From Chthonomonas calidirosea (GTDB lineage: Bacteria; Armatimonadota; Chthonomonadetes; Chthonomonadales; Chthonomonadaceae), in assembly GCA_945878775.1 (NCBI GenBank), contig CAMCUQ010000009.1:1-41027 (forward strand): DNA of 41,027 nucleotides. Direction: 5' to 3'. The position numbers and the translations under genes were made by a program. Positions 19,262-28,190 of this stretch are shown one piece after another. A model generated the notes under the pieces. The model was not told the DNA's origin. It worked only from the letters and a program-made list of their open reading frames with translations, and did no database searches. Numbering within the stretch: position 1 is the first letter of the stretch; each line of letters starts with the position of its first letter.

Positions 19262-20526
19262 GGTTGTTGCCCCTTTGCAAGCAGGTGCAGAGCAAAGAGT
19301 TGTTCTGGAGTGAGGTAATCCTGAACAAATTTTTGAATGTCTTGAGGTGTGGGGCGTGTCTCTGGCTTTTGTGGGGCAATTTGCAGAAGTGCCGAGTAGC
19401 CAATCTGACTTGCGACGCCAAGAGAGGTTTCTCTTTCCAGTGCCTCTTCCGTTTGCAGATGGCTTCTTGCTATCTCGATCTCCAGTTTGGTGGGAGGTCT
19501 TTTCACAAGCCCCTCACACTCTGCCAAAACAAGGCTCTTGAGTTGGGAAAGCACCTCCAACTCTCTGGAAGTGCGGGCATGTGCTGTAATGAGCATAAAG
19601 TTGGAACCGAGGCGGGGAGTGTATTGAAAGATAGCCTCCAAAGGGGCAATCTTGGCACGGAGGCGCGTCTGAAGCATCTGCTTTACCCACTGTGTAGGGA
19701 GCGATTGTGAGGCGTCCGGCTGGGCAGGAATCAAGTAACCCAATGCAAGGCTTTCTGTCTCTGTTTGCCCTGCCACATCAAAATAGCGAGAGGCGACGAG
19801 AGGGAAAGTGGGCATTGCAGGCAGAGTCGCTGAGGCGGGTTTCCAATCTCCAAACCGTTTGGCGGCAAACGCAATAGCCTGCTTGGGCTCGATGTTGCCC
19901 ACAAGCACCAATGTGCAGTTTGCGGGAGCATAGTTGCGCCGATAGAAGTTTAGCAGTGTGTCTCGTTTGAGGCTCAAAATAGCGTCGGGGGTTCCACCGG
20001 GCGAGTGGCGATAGGCTGTTGGGGCAAAGGCGAGATAGAAGAGGTCTAGGAGCAGGTTTTGGTTTTGGGTGCGATGTTGCGCTAGTTCGTCGAGAATAAC
20101 GGGGCGTTCCTTCTCCATTTCGCCGGCTGGTAGGGTGGCGTTGCGGAGAAAGTCGGCAAGAAGCGCAAGGGTATTTTCGAGAGCCTCTTGCGTGATGCGA
20201 GTTTCGTACCGGGCATAGTCGGGACCAGTTGCTGCTTTCCAGACGCCGCCTAGTTGCTCCAATTCCAGATCGGTCTCTCCTGTTTTGCGGGTTGTCGTCC
20301 CCTTGAAGACGAGATGCTCGACGAAGTGGGCAGAACCCTCCTCCCCTTGCTGCTCTTCTCGGGAACCTGCACGTACCCACATTTGAATCGCGACAAGCGG
20401 TGTGTCGTTACGTGTCTCGGTTAGGATGCGTAAACCGTTGGCAAGCGTCACCACTTCTGCCCCCCAAGAAGGAGAGCAGAGTAAGAGTAGTAACAAACCG
20501 ATCCCGTAGTGACGTGCAGTCTTCAT
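19258..20526 (-). CDS. Catalytic M16-family zinc peptidase
   Basis: This 422-residue protein has a signal peptide (1-23) and the inverted zinc motif HFVEH at 67-71, with Glu70 as general base and the third ligand probably Glu147 in VILDE. The size is normal for single-chain M16B peptidases, which degrade or process peptides and unfolded proteins in the periplasm. It is coupled by ATGA to a homologue without the zinc site, so a heterodimer is likely. The processed substrate is unknown. Confidence 0.92.
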   Translation of the reverse strand: MKTARHYGIGLLLLLLCSPSWGAEVVTLANGLRILTETRNDTPLVAIQMWVRAGSREEQQGEEGSAHFVEHLVFKGTTTRKTGETDLELEQLGGVWKAATGPDYARYETRITQEALENTLALLADFLRNATLPAGEMEKERPVILDELAQHRTQNQNLLLDLFYLAFAPTAYRHSPGGTPDAILSLKRDTLLNFYRRNYAPANCTLVLVGNIEPKQAIAFAAKRFGDWKPASATLPAMPTFPLVASRYFDVAGQTETESLALGYLIPAQPDASQSLPTQWVKQMLQTRLRAKIAPLEAIFQYTPRLGSNFMLITAHARTSRELEVLSQLKSLVLAECEGLVKRPPTKLEIEIARSHLQTEEALERETSLGVASQIGYSALLQIAPQKPETRPTPQDIQKFVQDYLTPEQLFALHLLAKGQQP

Positions 20527-20546
20527 TTTGGCTCTTTGTAGTATCA

Positions 20547-20606
20547 GCCCTCACCCTGCCCTGCGGGCATCCCTCTCCCGATTCGGGAGAAGGACTTCTA
20601 TCGGGA
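20547..20606. repeat. REP-like palindromic intergenic element
   Basis: The 136-base gap between the DUF1259 and M16 genes contains two adjacent small hairpins, TGCCC-TGC-GGGCA and TCTCCCGA-T-TCGGGAGA. This CCCTCTCCCG/CGGGAGA type of palindrome recurs between genes in many bacterial chromosomes. A 10-base direct repeat TAGTATCAGC flanks the insertion-like stretch (20539-20548 and 20658-20667). No second copy of the palindrome is visible in this window. Confidence 0.5.
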
Positions 20607-20662
20607 GGTGAATCTGAGGCTTTCCATGAGAGAGAAAAGAGTAGTTGTTGCCTCTTTTAGTA

Positions 20663-21589
20663 TCAGCGCATCGACATGGCGGAGCTTTTTTTGCCAAGCA
20701 CATCCAGTGCTGCTTTGAAGCCGACTGCCAGTTTGGAAGCCGCTCCTTGTCCCCAATAGTGAAGAAAGATTATGGTCGGCTTGGAACCCACCATGTGATG
20801 ATGGATAGAGACAATGGAGAGTCCATTGGCGCGAAGGGTTTTCAAAACGGTGTTGACCTCCGGTTCTAACATGGCGATGTCCCCCGCTATAATCGCGTTG
20901 GAATCTGAGCCGAAGAGAGCCGCCCACGAGTTCAATCCCATGCGGGCATTGATGATGGCTCCCATCTCTTTGACTTTCAAGTCGTCGCGCCCAACGGTGT
21001 ACTTGTAGACTCCCCCTGCCAGCTTATCTCCTGTACTGCCAACGATGCTATCCAGCAGATTAGCATCGAAAGTGCCGACAGCAAGCGGGGTATGGGGCTG
21101 AGGAGCATTTGGGATGTGGGACTTAATCGTTCCGATGATGTCGAGAGCGGGTTTGACTCTGTGTGCCAACTCCTCTGCCTTCCCAAAACCATGAACGTGC
21201 ATATAGAACATATGGGGATTATCCCAAAAGAAGTGGTTGTGGAGAGCAGTCGCCTCTATACCGTTGTCAAGTAGAGCGGAGAGAACGGGGTTCACTTCGT
21301 CTTCGAGAAGCACGAGATCGCCCATCATCACCTCATTACCTCCTTTGCCTTTGGTCATGGCAAGCCAACCTCCGAAGCCGTAGGGGGTTGGAACCGCAAA
21401 GCCATCAATGGTGATGCTGAGATCGGAGCGCGGGATATTGACCTTGAGGACGTTCGCTTTGAAATCCCCCTTCCTATTTAGAAAAGTTAGCACTTTTTGG
21501 TAATCCTCTGGAACGGCTTGCGCGAAGAGAGTTACAGGGTGGGACAGCAGTAGAATGAGAGTAACCACTGTAGAGAGCAGAATACGCAT
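20663..21589 (-). CDS. Exported DUF1259 protein (LpqO/LppY family), two tandem repeats
   Basis: This 308-residue protein has a signal peptide (1-23) and two tandem DUF1259 repeats, each a ferredoxin-like unit with the pattern DGNEV..GD..LLE.EVNPVL, then a histidine cluster: HNHFF and HVHG in the first, HHH and LHYWG in the second. The family is known from mycobacterial lipoproteins and many diderm bacteria; its function is not established. I placed the start at 21589, where AAAGGAG precedes ATG, not at the longer open frame. It is followed by the REP-like element and then the M16 pair. Confidence 0.82.
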   Translation of the reverse strand: MRILLSTVVTLILLLSHPVTLFAQAVPEDYQKVLTFLNRKGDFKANVLKVNIPRSDLSITIDGFAVPTPYGFGGWLAMTKGKGGNEVMMGDLVLLEDEVNPVLSALLDNGIEATALHNHFFWDNPHMFYMHVHGFGKAEELAHRVKPALDIIGTIKSHIPNAPQPHTPLAVGTFDANLLDSIVGSTGDKLAGGVYKYTVGRDDLKVKEMGAIINARMGLNSWAALFGSDSNAIIAGDIAMLEPEVNTVLKTLRANGLSIVSIHHHMVGSKPTIIFLHYWGQGAASKLAVGFKAALDVLGKKSSAMSMR

Positions 21590-21659
21590 AACGAGGACTC
21601 CTTTTCGGTTGATACCGACACGGCGTAAATAGGACAGGCGAAGCAAAAAACGAAAGCCT

Positions 21660-23294
21660 CTATGTTTCGCTGTTCAGTATCTGCACACGTAGCACCTTTT
21701 TATCTAGCTTACCAACGCTTGTCTTTGGGAGAGCCTCCACAATCCGAATATCGGATAGTTTTGGTAGTTGCCAATTAGCAAACTGGGTAGCAAGCAGGTC
21801 TCGCATTTCGCGGGCGATCTCTTCTTGGGGGCGCGGTTCGTTCAAGACTACCGCCACAACAGGAACCTCATCTCGCACCGGATCATGTCGCCCCACTACC
21901 GCCGCCTCCCGGACATTGGGGTGCTCTACAGCAAGGTTCTCCATGTCGATACTAGAAATCCACTCTCCTCGGCTCTTGATCATATCTTTCTTTCGATCTG
22001 TGATCTCGACATAGCCGTAGGGGGTAATTGCCGCCACATCACCCGTTAGAAACCATCCGTCTTTTGTGAGAGCCGTGTTTGGCTTACCCGTATTATAGTA
22101 ACCGGACGCCACCCAAGGACCTTTGGATGCTAGCTCGCCGGTACTCTCTCCATCCCACGGTAATGACTCTCCCTCTTCGTTCAAGATAGCGATTTCCACG
22201 CAAGGAACGGAGATGCCCTGTGTGGCACGAATCGCTAGCTGTTTCTCGGCAGGTAGGTTTCGCATAGCGCCACGGAGTCGCGCCACTGTCCCAATGGGAG
22301 AGAGTTCTGTCATTCCCCACACACAGACGACCTCAACCCCCAAATCGTGCTCATAGTCGGCGATTAACTTACGGGGTATCGCCGAGCCACCAGAGATAAT
22401 GACGCGCAGACTGGTGAGTTTTTGGGAGTGCTGTTTCAGATGTTGATAGAGGATATTCCAGACAGTGGGAACCCCTGCGGAAAGTGTCACCTGCTCTGCC
22501 TCCATAAGCGAGGCGATAGCACCTCCTAGCAGGTGTGGACCAGGAAAGACCTGTTTCGCTCCCGTCATGGCGCAGGCGTAGGGTAGCCCCCACGCGTTGG
22601 CATGAAACATCGGCACGACGGACATGACGGTCTCTTTTTCACTAATGCCAAGCGAATCGACCATACACGCCCCCATTGCGTGAAGGTACGTGGCACGGTG
22701 ACTATAGAGCGTCCCTTTTGGCTCCCCTGTCGTCCCTGAAGTGTAGCAGAGTCCTGCCGCCATGTTCTCCTCAAGGGGTGGGAAGTACTCTTCATCGGAA
22801 GCACTGGCGAGGAGGGTCTCGTAATCGCTTGCGGGGGAGGGCATAGTTGTAGGGGGCGTTCCCCTATCGTCCATCAGAATATACCGCTCTACGGTCGTGA
22901 GGGAGGGCTGTAACTCGGCATAGAGTCCTGCCAAAGATCGATCCAGAAAGACGAATCTGTCCTCTGCATGGTTCACAATGAAGCGAATCTGGTCTGGGAA
23001 GAGCCGAATATTTACGGTATGAAGCACCGCCCCCAGACTCGGAATGGCGAAGTAGAGTTCTAGGTGATGAGAACTGTTCCAAGCACTTGTTGCCACTCGG
23101 TCTCCGGGCTGAACTCCCAAATCACGAAGTACATTCATCAGGCGCACCACGCGTTTGTAGAGTGTGCCGTAGTTGGTTCTTGTGATACTCCCATCGCTCC
23201 AACGTGAAACGATCTCTTTCTCTGGATAGACCTGTGCGGCACGTTTCAAGATGGAGGGTATCGTTAAGGGAACATCCATCATCAATCCATTCAT
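21660..23294 (-). CDS. AMP-dependent acyl-CoA synthetase (long-chain fatty acid-CoA ligase-like)
   Basis: This 544-residue member of the ANL superfamily activates a carboxylic acid as acyl-AMP and transfers it to CoA. The phosphate-binding motif YTSGTTGEPKG is at 184-194, the adenine/aromatic motif VWGMTEL is in the middle, and the hinge GYVEITDRKKDMIKSRGEW and the C-terminal catalytic lysine in KTSVGKLDKK are present. It resembles medium/long-chain FadD-type enzymes, but the acyl group is not certain. AGGAGA lies six bases before the ATG. The 155-base gap upstream (23295-23449) shows no clear promoter to me. Confidence 0.92.
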   Translation of the reverse strand: MNGLMMDVPLTIPSILKRAAQVYPEKEIVSRWSDGSITRTNYGTLYKRVVRLMNVLRDLGVQPGDRVATSAWNSSHHLELYFAIPSLGAVLHTVNIRLFPDQIRFIVNHAEDRFVFLDRSLAGLYAELQPSLTTVERYILMDDRGTPPTTMPSPASDYETLLASASDEEYFPPLEENMAAGLCYTSGTTGEPKGTLYSHRATYLHAMGACMVDSLGISEKETVMSVVPMFHANAWGLPYACAMTGAKQVFPGPHLLGGAIASLMEAEQVTLSAGVPTVWNILYQHLKQHSQKLTSLRVIISGGSAIPRKLIADYEHDLGVEVVCVWGMTELSPIGTVARLRGAMRNLPAEKQLAIRATQGISVPCVEIAILNEEGESLPWDGESTGELASKGPWVASGYYNTGKPNTALTKDGWFLTGDVAAITPYGYVEITDRKKDMIKSRGEWISSIDMENLAVEHPNVREAAVVGRHDPVRDEVPVVAVVLNEPRPQEEIAREMRDLLATQFANWQLPKLSDIRIVEALPKTSVGKLDKKVLRVQILNSET

Positions 23295-23449
23295 ATTATT
23301 CTCCTATCGCCTCATCATAAAGAGAGTATTGGCGCGGGGTAATGCTAACTCCTGTGAAAGAGTCCTTGTTCCAGAGAGTGACTACTCTGAAGGATACATG
23401 TACTCATTAAGCGGAGTTCGTATATGTTGTTTGGAAGCACTGTAGCCCT

Positions 23450-24565
23450 CTACCGTGAGGGGATAATGACTGCCTTCACCACTCGTCGCGCCTCTACATC
23501 CAAGAGAGCCTGTCCTACCTCCTCTAGTCCATAGCGACGCGAGATGAGCGTAGACCAATCTGAACGACTGCCAAACCGAGAGAGTACCTGCATAGCGCGA
23601 GAAACGTGGCTAAAGTCGGAACCCCAACAGCCCCGAATCTCCAAGTGCTTTTTGTTGATATGGAGGTGGGGATTGAGAGCGATGTCGCCATGATCGGTGT
23701 ACTGCCCCACTATCACATAGCGTCCGGCATCCCGCACATACTGACACCCCTCCACAACCGCCTGCGGGTTCCCACTCGCCTCGATCACAATATCGGCTCC
23801 ACGCCCTCCGGTTGCGTCGCGCACATCGCGTATCCGCTCCTCCGGCGTCGTCTCGAAAATATCGCGTGTCCAGTCTGCGCCCAGAGCGCGAGCGGTCTTC
23901 AGTCTCTCTTTGGGGGCGCCGATAACTCCTACCCACCCTGCACCGCTTAGCATGGCAAGAGCCGCACAACTGATCCCCACAGGACCACTGCCCTGCACCA
24001 AAACCCTATCTCCCAACTGAATACGCGCCAGTTCAACGGCATGAACTGCTGTTGGCAGCCCACAACCCGCACCAATGAAAGAGTCCACCGAGACTTGAGG
24101 GTCGAGTTTGAGGAGGCGCGTTCCGGGGCGTAAATAGAGATACTCTGACCAGCCTCCTCCCAAGCCCGGCGTGTCCTCTGCCCCAAACGTGATTCCATAG
24201 ACTTTTCGAGATGGACAGCGGGTGCTTGCTTTCCCAACAAGGCAGTACCAGCAGGCTCCGCAGGTCCCATGCACATCCAAAAAAGAGTAGACATCTCCTT
24301 TTGTGGCGAGGTTTCCTTCCACATCGCGCACCTCTCCCCCCGTCTCCACAACCTCTCCAATGCTCACATGACCGGGGATCAAGGGGTAGGGCACTCCTGC
24401 GAGATGACCGTGCCAAAGATGCACATCGGTGCCACAAACCTCCGAGGCGATCACTTTCAGTAAGACGGCTCCGGTTTCCAGTTGGGGAATACTGTAGGTG
24501 CGAACTTCGGGCGCGATGTCCGGCGCAGGCAGAACGGCAGCACGAGATTGAATAAATGGATTCAT
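23450..24565 (-). CDS. Zinc-type medium-chain alcohol dehydrogenase
   Basis: This 371-residue MDR enzyme has catalytic zinc ligands Cys44 (EVCGTD) and His66, structural zinc cysteines Cys102, Cys105, Cys108 and Cys117, and the nucleotide-binding motif GSGPVG. It oxidises an alcohol or polyol with NAD(P). The usual GHE around the second zinc ligand reads GHV here, so the Glu next to His66 is missing. The related Glu is not essential in every family, so activity is still likely. It starts three bases after the PBP4 gene ends, so both may share a transcript although they have no obvious link. Confidence 0.88.
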   Translation of the reverse strand: MNPFIQSRAAVLPAPDIAPEVRTYSIPQLETGAVLLKVIASEVCGTDVHLWHGHLAGVPYPLIPGHVSIGEVVETGGEVRDVEGNLATKGDVYSFLDVHGTCGACWYCLVGKASTRCPSRKVYGITFGAEDTPGLGGGWSEYLYLRPGTRLLKLDPQVSVDSFIGAGCGLPTAVHAVELARIQLGDRVLVQGSGPVGISCAALAMLSGAGWVGVIGAPKERLKTARALGADWTRDIFETTPEERIRDVRDATGGRGADIVIEASGNPQAVVEGCQYVRDAGRYVIVGQYTDHGDIALNPHLHINKKHLEIRGCWGSDFSHVSRAMQVLSRFGSRSDWSTLISRRYGLEEVGQALLDVEARRVVKAVIIPSR

Positions 24566-24568
24566 GCT

Positions 24569-26023
24569 TTACTCTTCCGATTTCGAGAGGGATTTACGAC
24601 GGAATCCCGCCAGTAAGACAACGATTCTATCCTGCGCAGTGCGGGCTTTACTGGAGGGACAAGTGTGGTTATTCATCAATAGAGAGAACGCCAACAGTTC
24701 TCCGTCCATAGTCTTCACGTATCCACTCAGGCTACTAACCCCTCCCAGTGATCCCGTCTTGGCACGACAATTGTTTTCTGCGCGAGTCTGTTTCATACGG
24801 TTCTTGAGCGTTCCATCGACTCCCGCGATGGGCAACGAATCATAGAAAGAGGAGGAGGCAGGCATCGTGGCGCAAAAACTCAGCAGGCGCACAAGGTTTC
24901 GTGGTGAGACTAAGTTTTGTCGGGAAAGCCCACTGCCATCTTTGATGCGAATGTGGTTTGTATCCAACCCCATCTGCTTGAAAGCACTCGGGTAGAGGGC
25001 TTGACTCTGTGACCAAGAGAGGCTTGGCGCCTCCTTTGCACTTGCCAAGAAAAGGCAGTCCGCGATCAGGTTGTCGCTAGGTTTATTCATCTTTTCGAGA
25101 AGTTTGAGGAGGCTTTCCGACCGCGTGGAGGCGAGTTTTTGCAGGGGGGCATGTGGCGAGAAAGCCGAGGTCGATTCGAGGCTAACGCCCTCCGCCTTGA
25201 GCAAGGCTTCAAACTGCTGAAGCACAAACTCAGACACGTTGGGTATTGCTAGCGAATCGACAAGAGTACGTTCTGGCTTTGTATCGACGGACCGTTCTCC
25301 TGCAATCGTGATCGTCTTCGTATCGTGATCGCGGGTTATGGTAAGCGCCTCTTTTTTTGTGGTCTTTGCGGTGATATGAAACCATCGGGCATCTATTGCA
25401 GGGCGCGTTTCTATCTCTACGGGATCGCCGGGAGCCTTGCCGGGGCGCACATAGAGATCAAAGGTGTTGTGATTGAGGTTAATCCCCAGAATGGGTGTTT
25501 GGTAAGAGTAGGCTTCATCGTCGATTGCCCAGCCCTCTGCATAGGGTTCGGTGTCAAAACGCTTGGTGTCGAGACGTAAGACCCCTTGTATGCGCTTCAC
25601 CCCTTGCACGGCAACCTGATGGGCAAGTGTGCGTAGATTATCGAGGCTCAATGTGGGGTCACCAGAGCCGACGAGAACAAGATCGCCCTGCAAGACTCCC
25701 TCCGCTTGGAGACTTCCCGTATACTGAACCGATGTTTCAAATGAGAACTCGGAACCCAATTGGTGAAGAGCGAAGGCACTGGTCAGTAGTTTGGTGTTTG
25801 AGGCGGGAATAAAAACCTTGTCGGCGTTCCGTTCGTAAAGGGTGGTATGATCCTTTAGAGAGAGAATAGAGACGCCTTGAAAGCCGGCTTTGAGGTCAGG
25901 AGTTGCCAATACCTGATCTATCGCACTTTGCAGGCGTGCCAGAGCGTCAATTTTTGAGGCGAGAGATGCGCCTCCATGCAGGAAGAGTGCCAAAGAAAAG
26001 AGAACTGCAAGAGTACGTTTCAT
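24569..26023 (-). CDS. dacB: D-alanyl-D-alanine carboxypeptidase/endopeptidase, PBP4 type (S13)
   Basis: This 484-residue penicillin-binding protein of family S13 has a signal peptide (1-23) and all three active-site motifs: SNTK (75-78, Ser75 the nucleophile), SDN (316-318) and KTG (422-424). The long insert between SxxK and SxN is typical of PBP4/DacB. It trims or cleaves peptidoglycan cross-links in the periplasm. ATG 26023 starts the signal peptide; the frame is open 14 codons further up, but that part lacks a better ribosome binding site. It is divergent from the TPR gene across 84 bases. Confidence 0.92.
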   Translation of the reverse strand: MKRTLAVLFSLALFLHGGASLASKIDALARLQSAIDQVLATPDLKAGFQGVSILSLKDHTTLYERNADKVFIPASNTKLLTSAFALHQLGSEFSFETSVQYTGSLQAEGVLQGDLVLVGSGDPTLSLDNLRTLAHQVAVQGVKRIQGVLRLDTKRFDTEPYAEGWAIDDEAYSYQTPILGINLNHNTFDLYVRPGKAPGDPVEIETRPAIDARWFHITAKTTKKEALTITRDHDTKTITIAGERSVDTKPERTLVDSLAIPNVSEFVLQQFEALLKAEGVSLESTSAFSPHAPLQKLASTRSESLLKLLEKMNKPSDNLIADCLFLASAKEAPSLSWSQSQALYPSAFKQMGLDTNHIRIKDGSGLSRQNLVSPRNLVRLLSFCATMPASSSFYDSLPIAGVDGTLKNRMKQTRAENNCRAKTGSLGGVSSLSGYVKTMDGELLAFSLLMNNHTCPSSKARTAQDRIVVLLAGFRRKSLSKSEE

Positions 26024-26107
26024 GCCTCTCTCTTTCGCGGATTCGAGGGCAGATTCCTGCCACAATCTTAGTGAAGAGTGGGGGATTTATAAGGGAGATA
26101 CTTCACG

Positions 26108-27340
26108 ATGCGAAAATCCGTCTTTTTGATAGCTCTATTGTGCTACGCTGGAACTGCTAGCCTTGCACAACAGCCCACAAAACCCGCTACTCCAAGCAAA
26201 CAGCCTCCTCCCGCTCCTGCCAAAGAGAGTAAGAAACCGAAGGAGACCAAACCCGAAGAGAAGAAGGTCGATCCGCCCAAACCGGAGGCAAACCTCACTC
26301 TTGAACAGCTCATTCAGACCGCTTTTGCGCTACTCCAACAGGGGCAGACTAAGCAATCTATCGACACTTTTCGACTCGCTACCCAAAAAGATGCGAAGAG
26401 CATACAGGCATTTGTGGGGCTTGGGGGAGCCTGCATGCAGGCGAAGCAATACACAGAGGCTATAGACGCTTACCGGGTTGCGCTTGACCTAAACCCCTCT
26501 GCACCAGAGTTCTATTACAATGTGGCAATGGCATTGGTGGAGGTAGATAAGTTTCAAGAGGCACGGAACCTTTTGGGACGCGCAGTCGGTTTGAAGGAGA
26601 CCGATGTGCGCCTTCGTTTGGGAGTCGCAGAGACCTATCGGCGGGAGAAAGACCTGCTTCGGGCAAGAGAGGCGTATGAGCGCACACTTGGGTTTGGGGT
26701 GGGAAACCCTGCCGCGTATAATGGACTTGGGAATCTGAATCTGCAAGAGAATCGGTATCAAGAGGCTTTAGATTGTTTTGAGGCGGCTCTACGTATCAAC
26801 CAAGATGAACTGGAGGCACAGTTGGGACGCTCTGCAGCTCTCTCTGGCTTGGAGCGTCATGCCGAAGCCATTGAATCGGCACAGAGTGTTCTTCAGCGTA
26901 TCCCCAACCTGTCCTTTGGCTATTCGGCACTGGGGGGAGCCTACGAGGCAAAGAAAGAGCATCTGCTTGCAGTAGCACAGTATGAAAAGGCTTTGGAGCG
27001 TGACAAGAACGATGCCTATAGCTATGGAAATATGGGCTGGTCGCTCTATGGAGCAGAACAGTATGAGAAGGCGTTGGAGATGAGCCGTAAGGCACTGGGT
27101 TTTGATGGTAAACTCGTCTATGTGCGCCTCAATATGGGGCTGATCTATGCCACACAAGACAAATGGCAAGAGGCTCAAAAAGAGTACAAAGAGGCGATGA
27201 AGCTTACGAGCCTGATCGAGCTTCGCGCAGGTATTAAGGATGTGCGAGACGCGCTGAAAAAGTCCCCCGATGTGGGAGCATTGAAACGCGCCCTTGGCTT
27301 CTTGGTGACAGAAGAGCGACGTATGACCAGTGTTGGCTAA
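26108..27340 (+). CDS. Exported TPR-repeat protein
   Basis: This 410-residue protein has a signal peptide (1-20, ending SLAQQ), a Pro/Lys/Glu-rich linker (about 21-60) and about eight tetratricopeptide repeats (about 65-370), with the usual spaced A.G..Y..A...Y..AL pattern. TPR arrays bind partner proteins or peptides; nothing here names the partner. AGGGAG lies upstream of the ATG. It ends by overlapping the next reading frame by 11 bases. Confidence 0.85.
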   Translation: MRKSVFLIALLCYAGTASLAQQPTKPATPSKQPPPAPAKESKKPKETKPEEKKVDPPKPEANLTLEQLIQTAFALLQQGQTKQSIDTFRLATQKDAKSIQAFVGLGGACMQAKQYTEAIDAYRVALDLNPSAPEFYYNVAMALVEVDKFQEARNLLGRAVGLKETDVRLRLGVAETYRREKDLLRAREAYERTLGFGVGNPAAYNGLGNLNLQENRYQEALDCFEAALRINQDELEAQLGRSAALSGLERHAEAIESAQSVLQRIPNLSFGYSALGGAYEAKKEHLLAVAQYEKALERDKNDAYSYGNMGWSLYGAEQYEKALEMSRKALGFDGKLVYVRLNMGLIYATQDKWQEAQKEYKEAMKLTSLIELRAGIKDVRDALKKSPDVGALKRALGFLVTEERRMTSVG

Positions 27341-28190
27341 AGAGGCATTAACGGAGGAAAAGGAGGCACCTCTCTCGAATAATAGTACCATGATTAAGGG
27401 GTCTCCAAAAACGAGTTTTGATGTGATCCTCCCCGCAGGAGGGCGCATCGAAGGAGCCTTTGCGGAGGCAACGGGCGTCACCTACAAAGCTCTCATTCCT
27501 TGGGACGAGAGTACCCTCTTGCGCCGTATCGTAGAGACGTTTCGCGCGACGCCGGGAGTGGGACGTATTGTCGTCATTGGGGGTGAAGAGGTGGGAGATG
27601 AGGCGAAGCGGCGTGAGGTGGATGGAGTACTCTCTGAGGGGATGTCGGGACCCGAAAACATCTTTCGAGGCTTGGACTGGCTACAACGTCAATCGAACCC
27701 CGCTCAAAGAGTGGTCGTAGCAACCACCGATCTCCCATTTCTCACGCAGGAGGGAGTCTCCTCTTTTTTGGAGGCGTGCCCCTTGGAGGCAGAGATAGCG
27801 GTTCCCATTATTCATGCCAAAGACTTTGAGGCACGCTACCCGAATACCGGGAGTACTTATGTTCCCATTCGGCAAGGGAGTGTGACAGTGGGATGTGTGT
27901 TTCAACTCTCGCCCGAAGCGCTGCTTCGCGCACGTCCTCATATTGAGCAACTTTTTGAGGTGAGGAAGAGCCAAATCGCTTTGGCGCGTATCGTTGGGTT
28001 TAGAACGCTCTTTCGCCTCCTCACCCGTAGCCTAGAGGTGAAGCACATCGAAGCCCGTTGTGAAAAACTATTGCGGTGTCGTGGTAAAGGAGTGATGGGG
28101 GTTGCGCCCGAACTCGCCTACGATGTCGATACATTGGAAGACTATGAGATAGCACAAAAGCATCTCTATGCGAAGGAGGCTTCCTCGTGA
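27330..28190 (+). CDS. MobA-like NTP transferase family protein
   Basis: This protein of up to 286 residues has the nucleotidyltransferase fold of the MobA/GlmU/IspD group. VILPAGGR replaces the usual LAGGxGxR, a lysine follows in VTYKALIPW, and the metal-binding Asp is in TTDLPFL. It probably joins an NTP to a small phosphorylated or acidic substrate; which one is unknown. The first start, GTG at 27330, overlaps the TPR stop but has a poor ribosome binding site. ATG 27390 is the alternative, with AGGAGG 23 bases upstream, too far to be ideal. The stop overlaps the next gene (GTGA). Confidence 0.78.
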   Translation: MLAKEALTEEKEAPLSNNSTMIKGSPKTSFDVILPAGGRIEGAFAEATGVTYKALIPWDESTLLRRIVETFRATPGVGRIVVIGGEEVGDEAKRREVDGVLSEGMSGPENIFRGLDWLQRQSNPAQRVVVATTDLPFLTQEGVSSFLEACPLEAEIAVPIIHAKDFEARYPNTGSTYVPIRQGSVTVGCVFQLSPEALLRARPHIEQLFEVRKSQIALARIVGFRTLFRLLTRSLEVKHIEARCEKLLRCRGKGVMGVAPELAYDVDTLEDYEIAQKHLYAKEASS

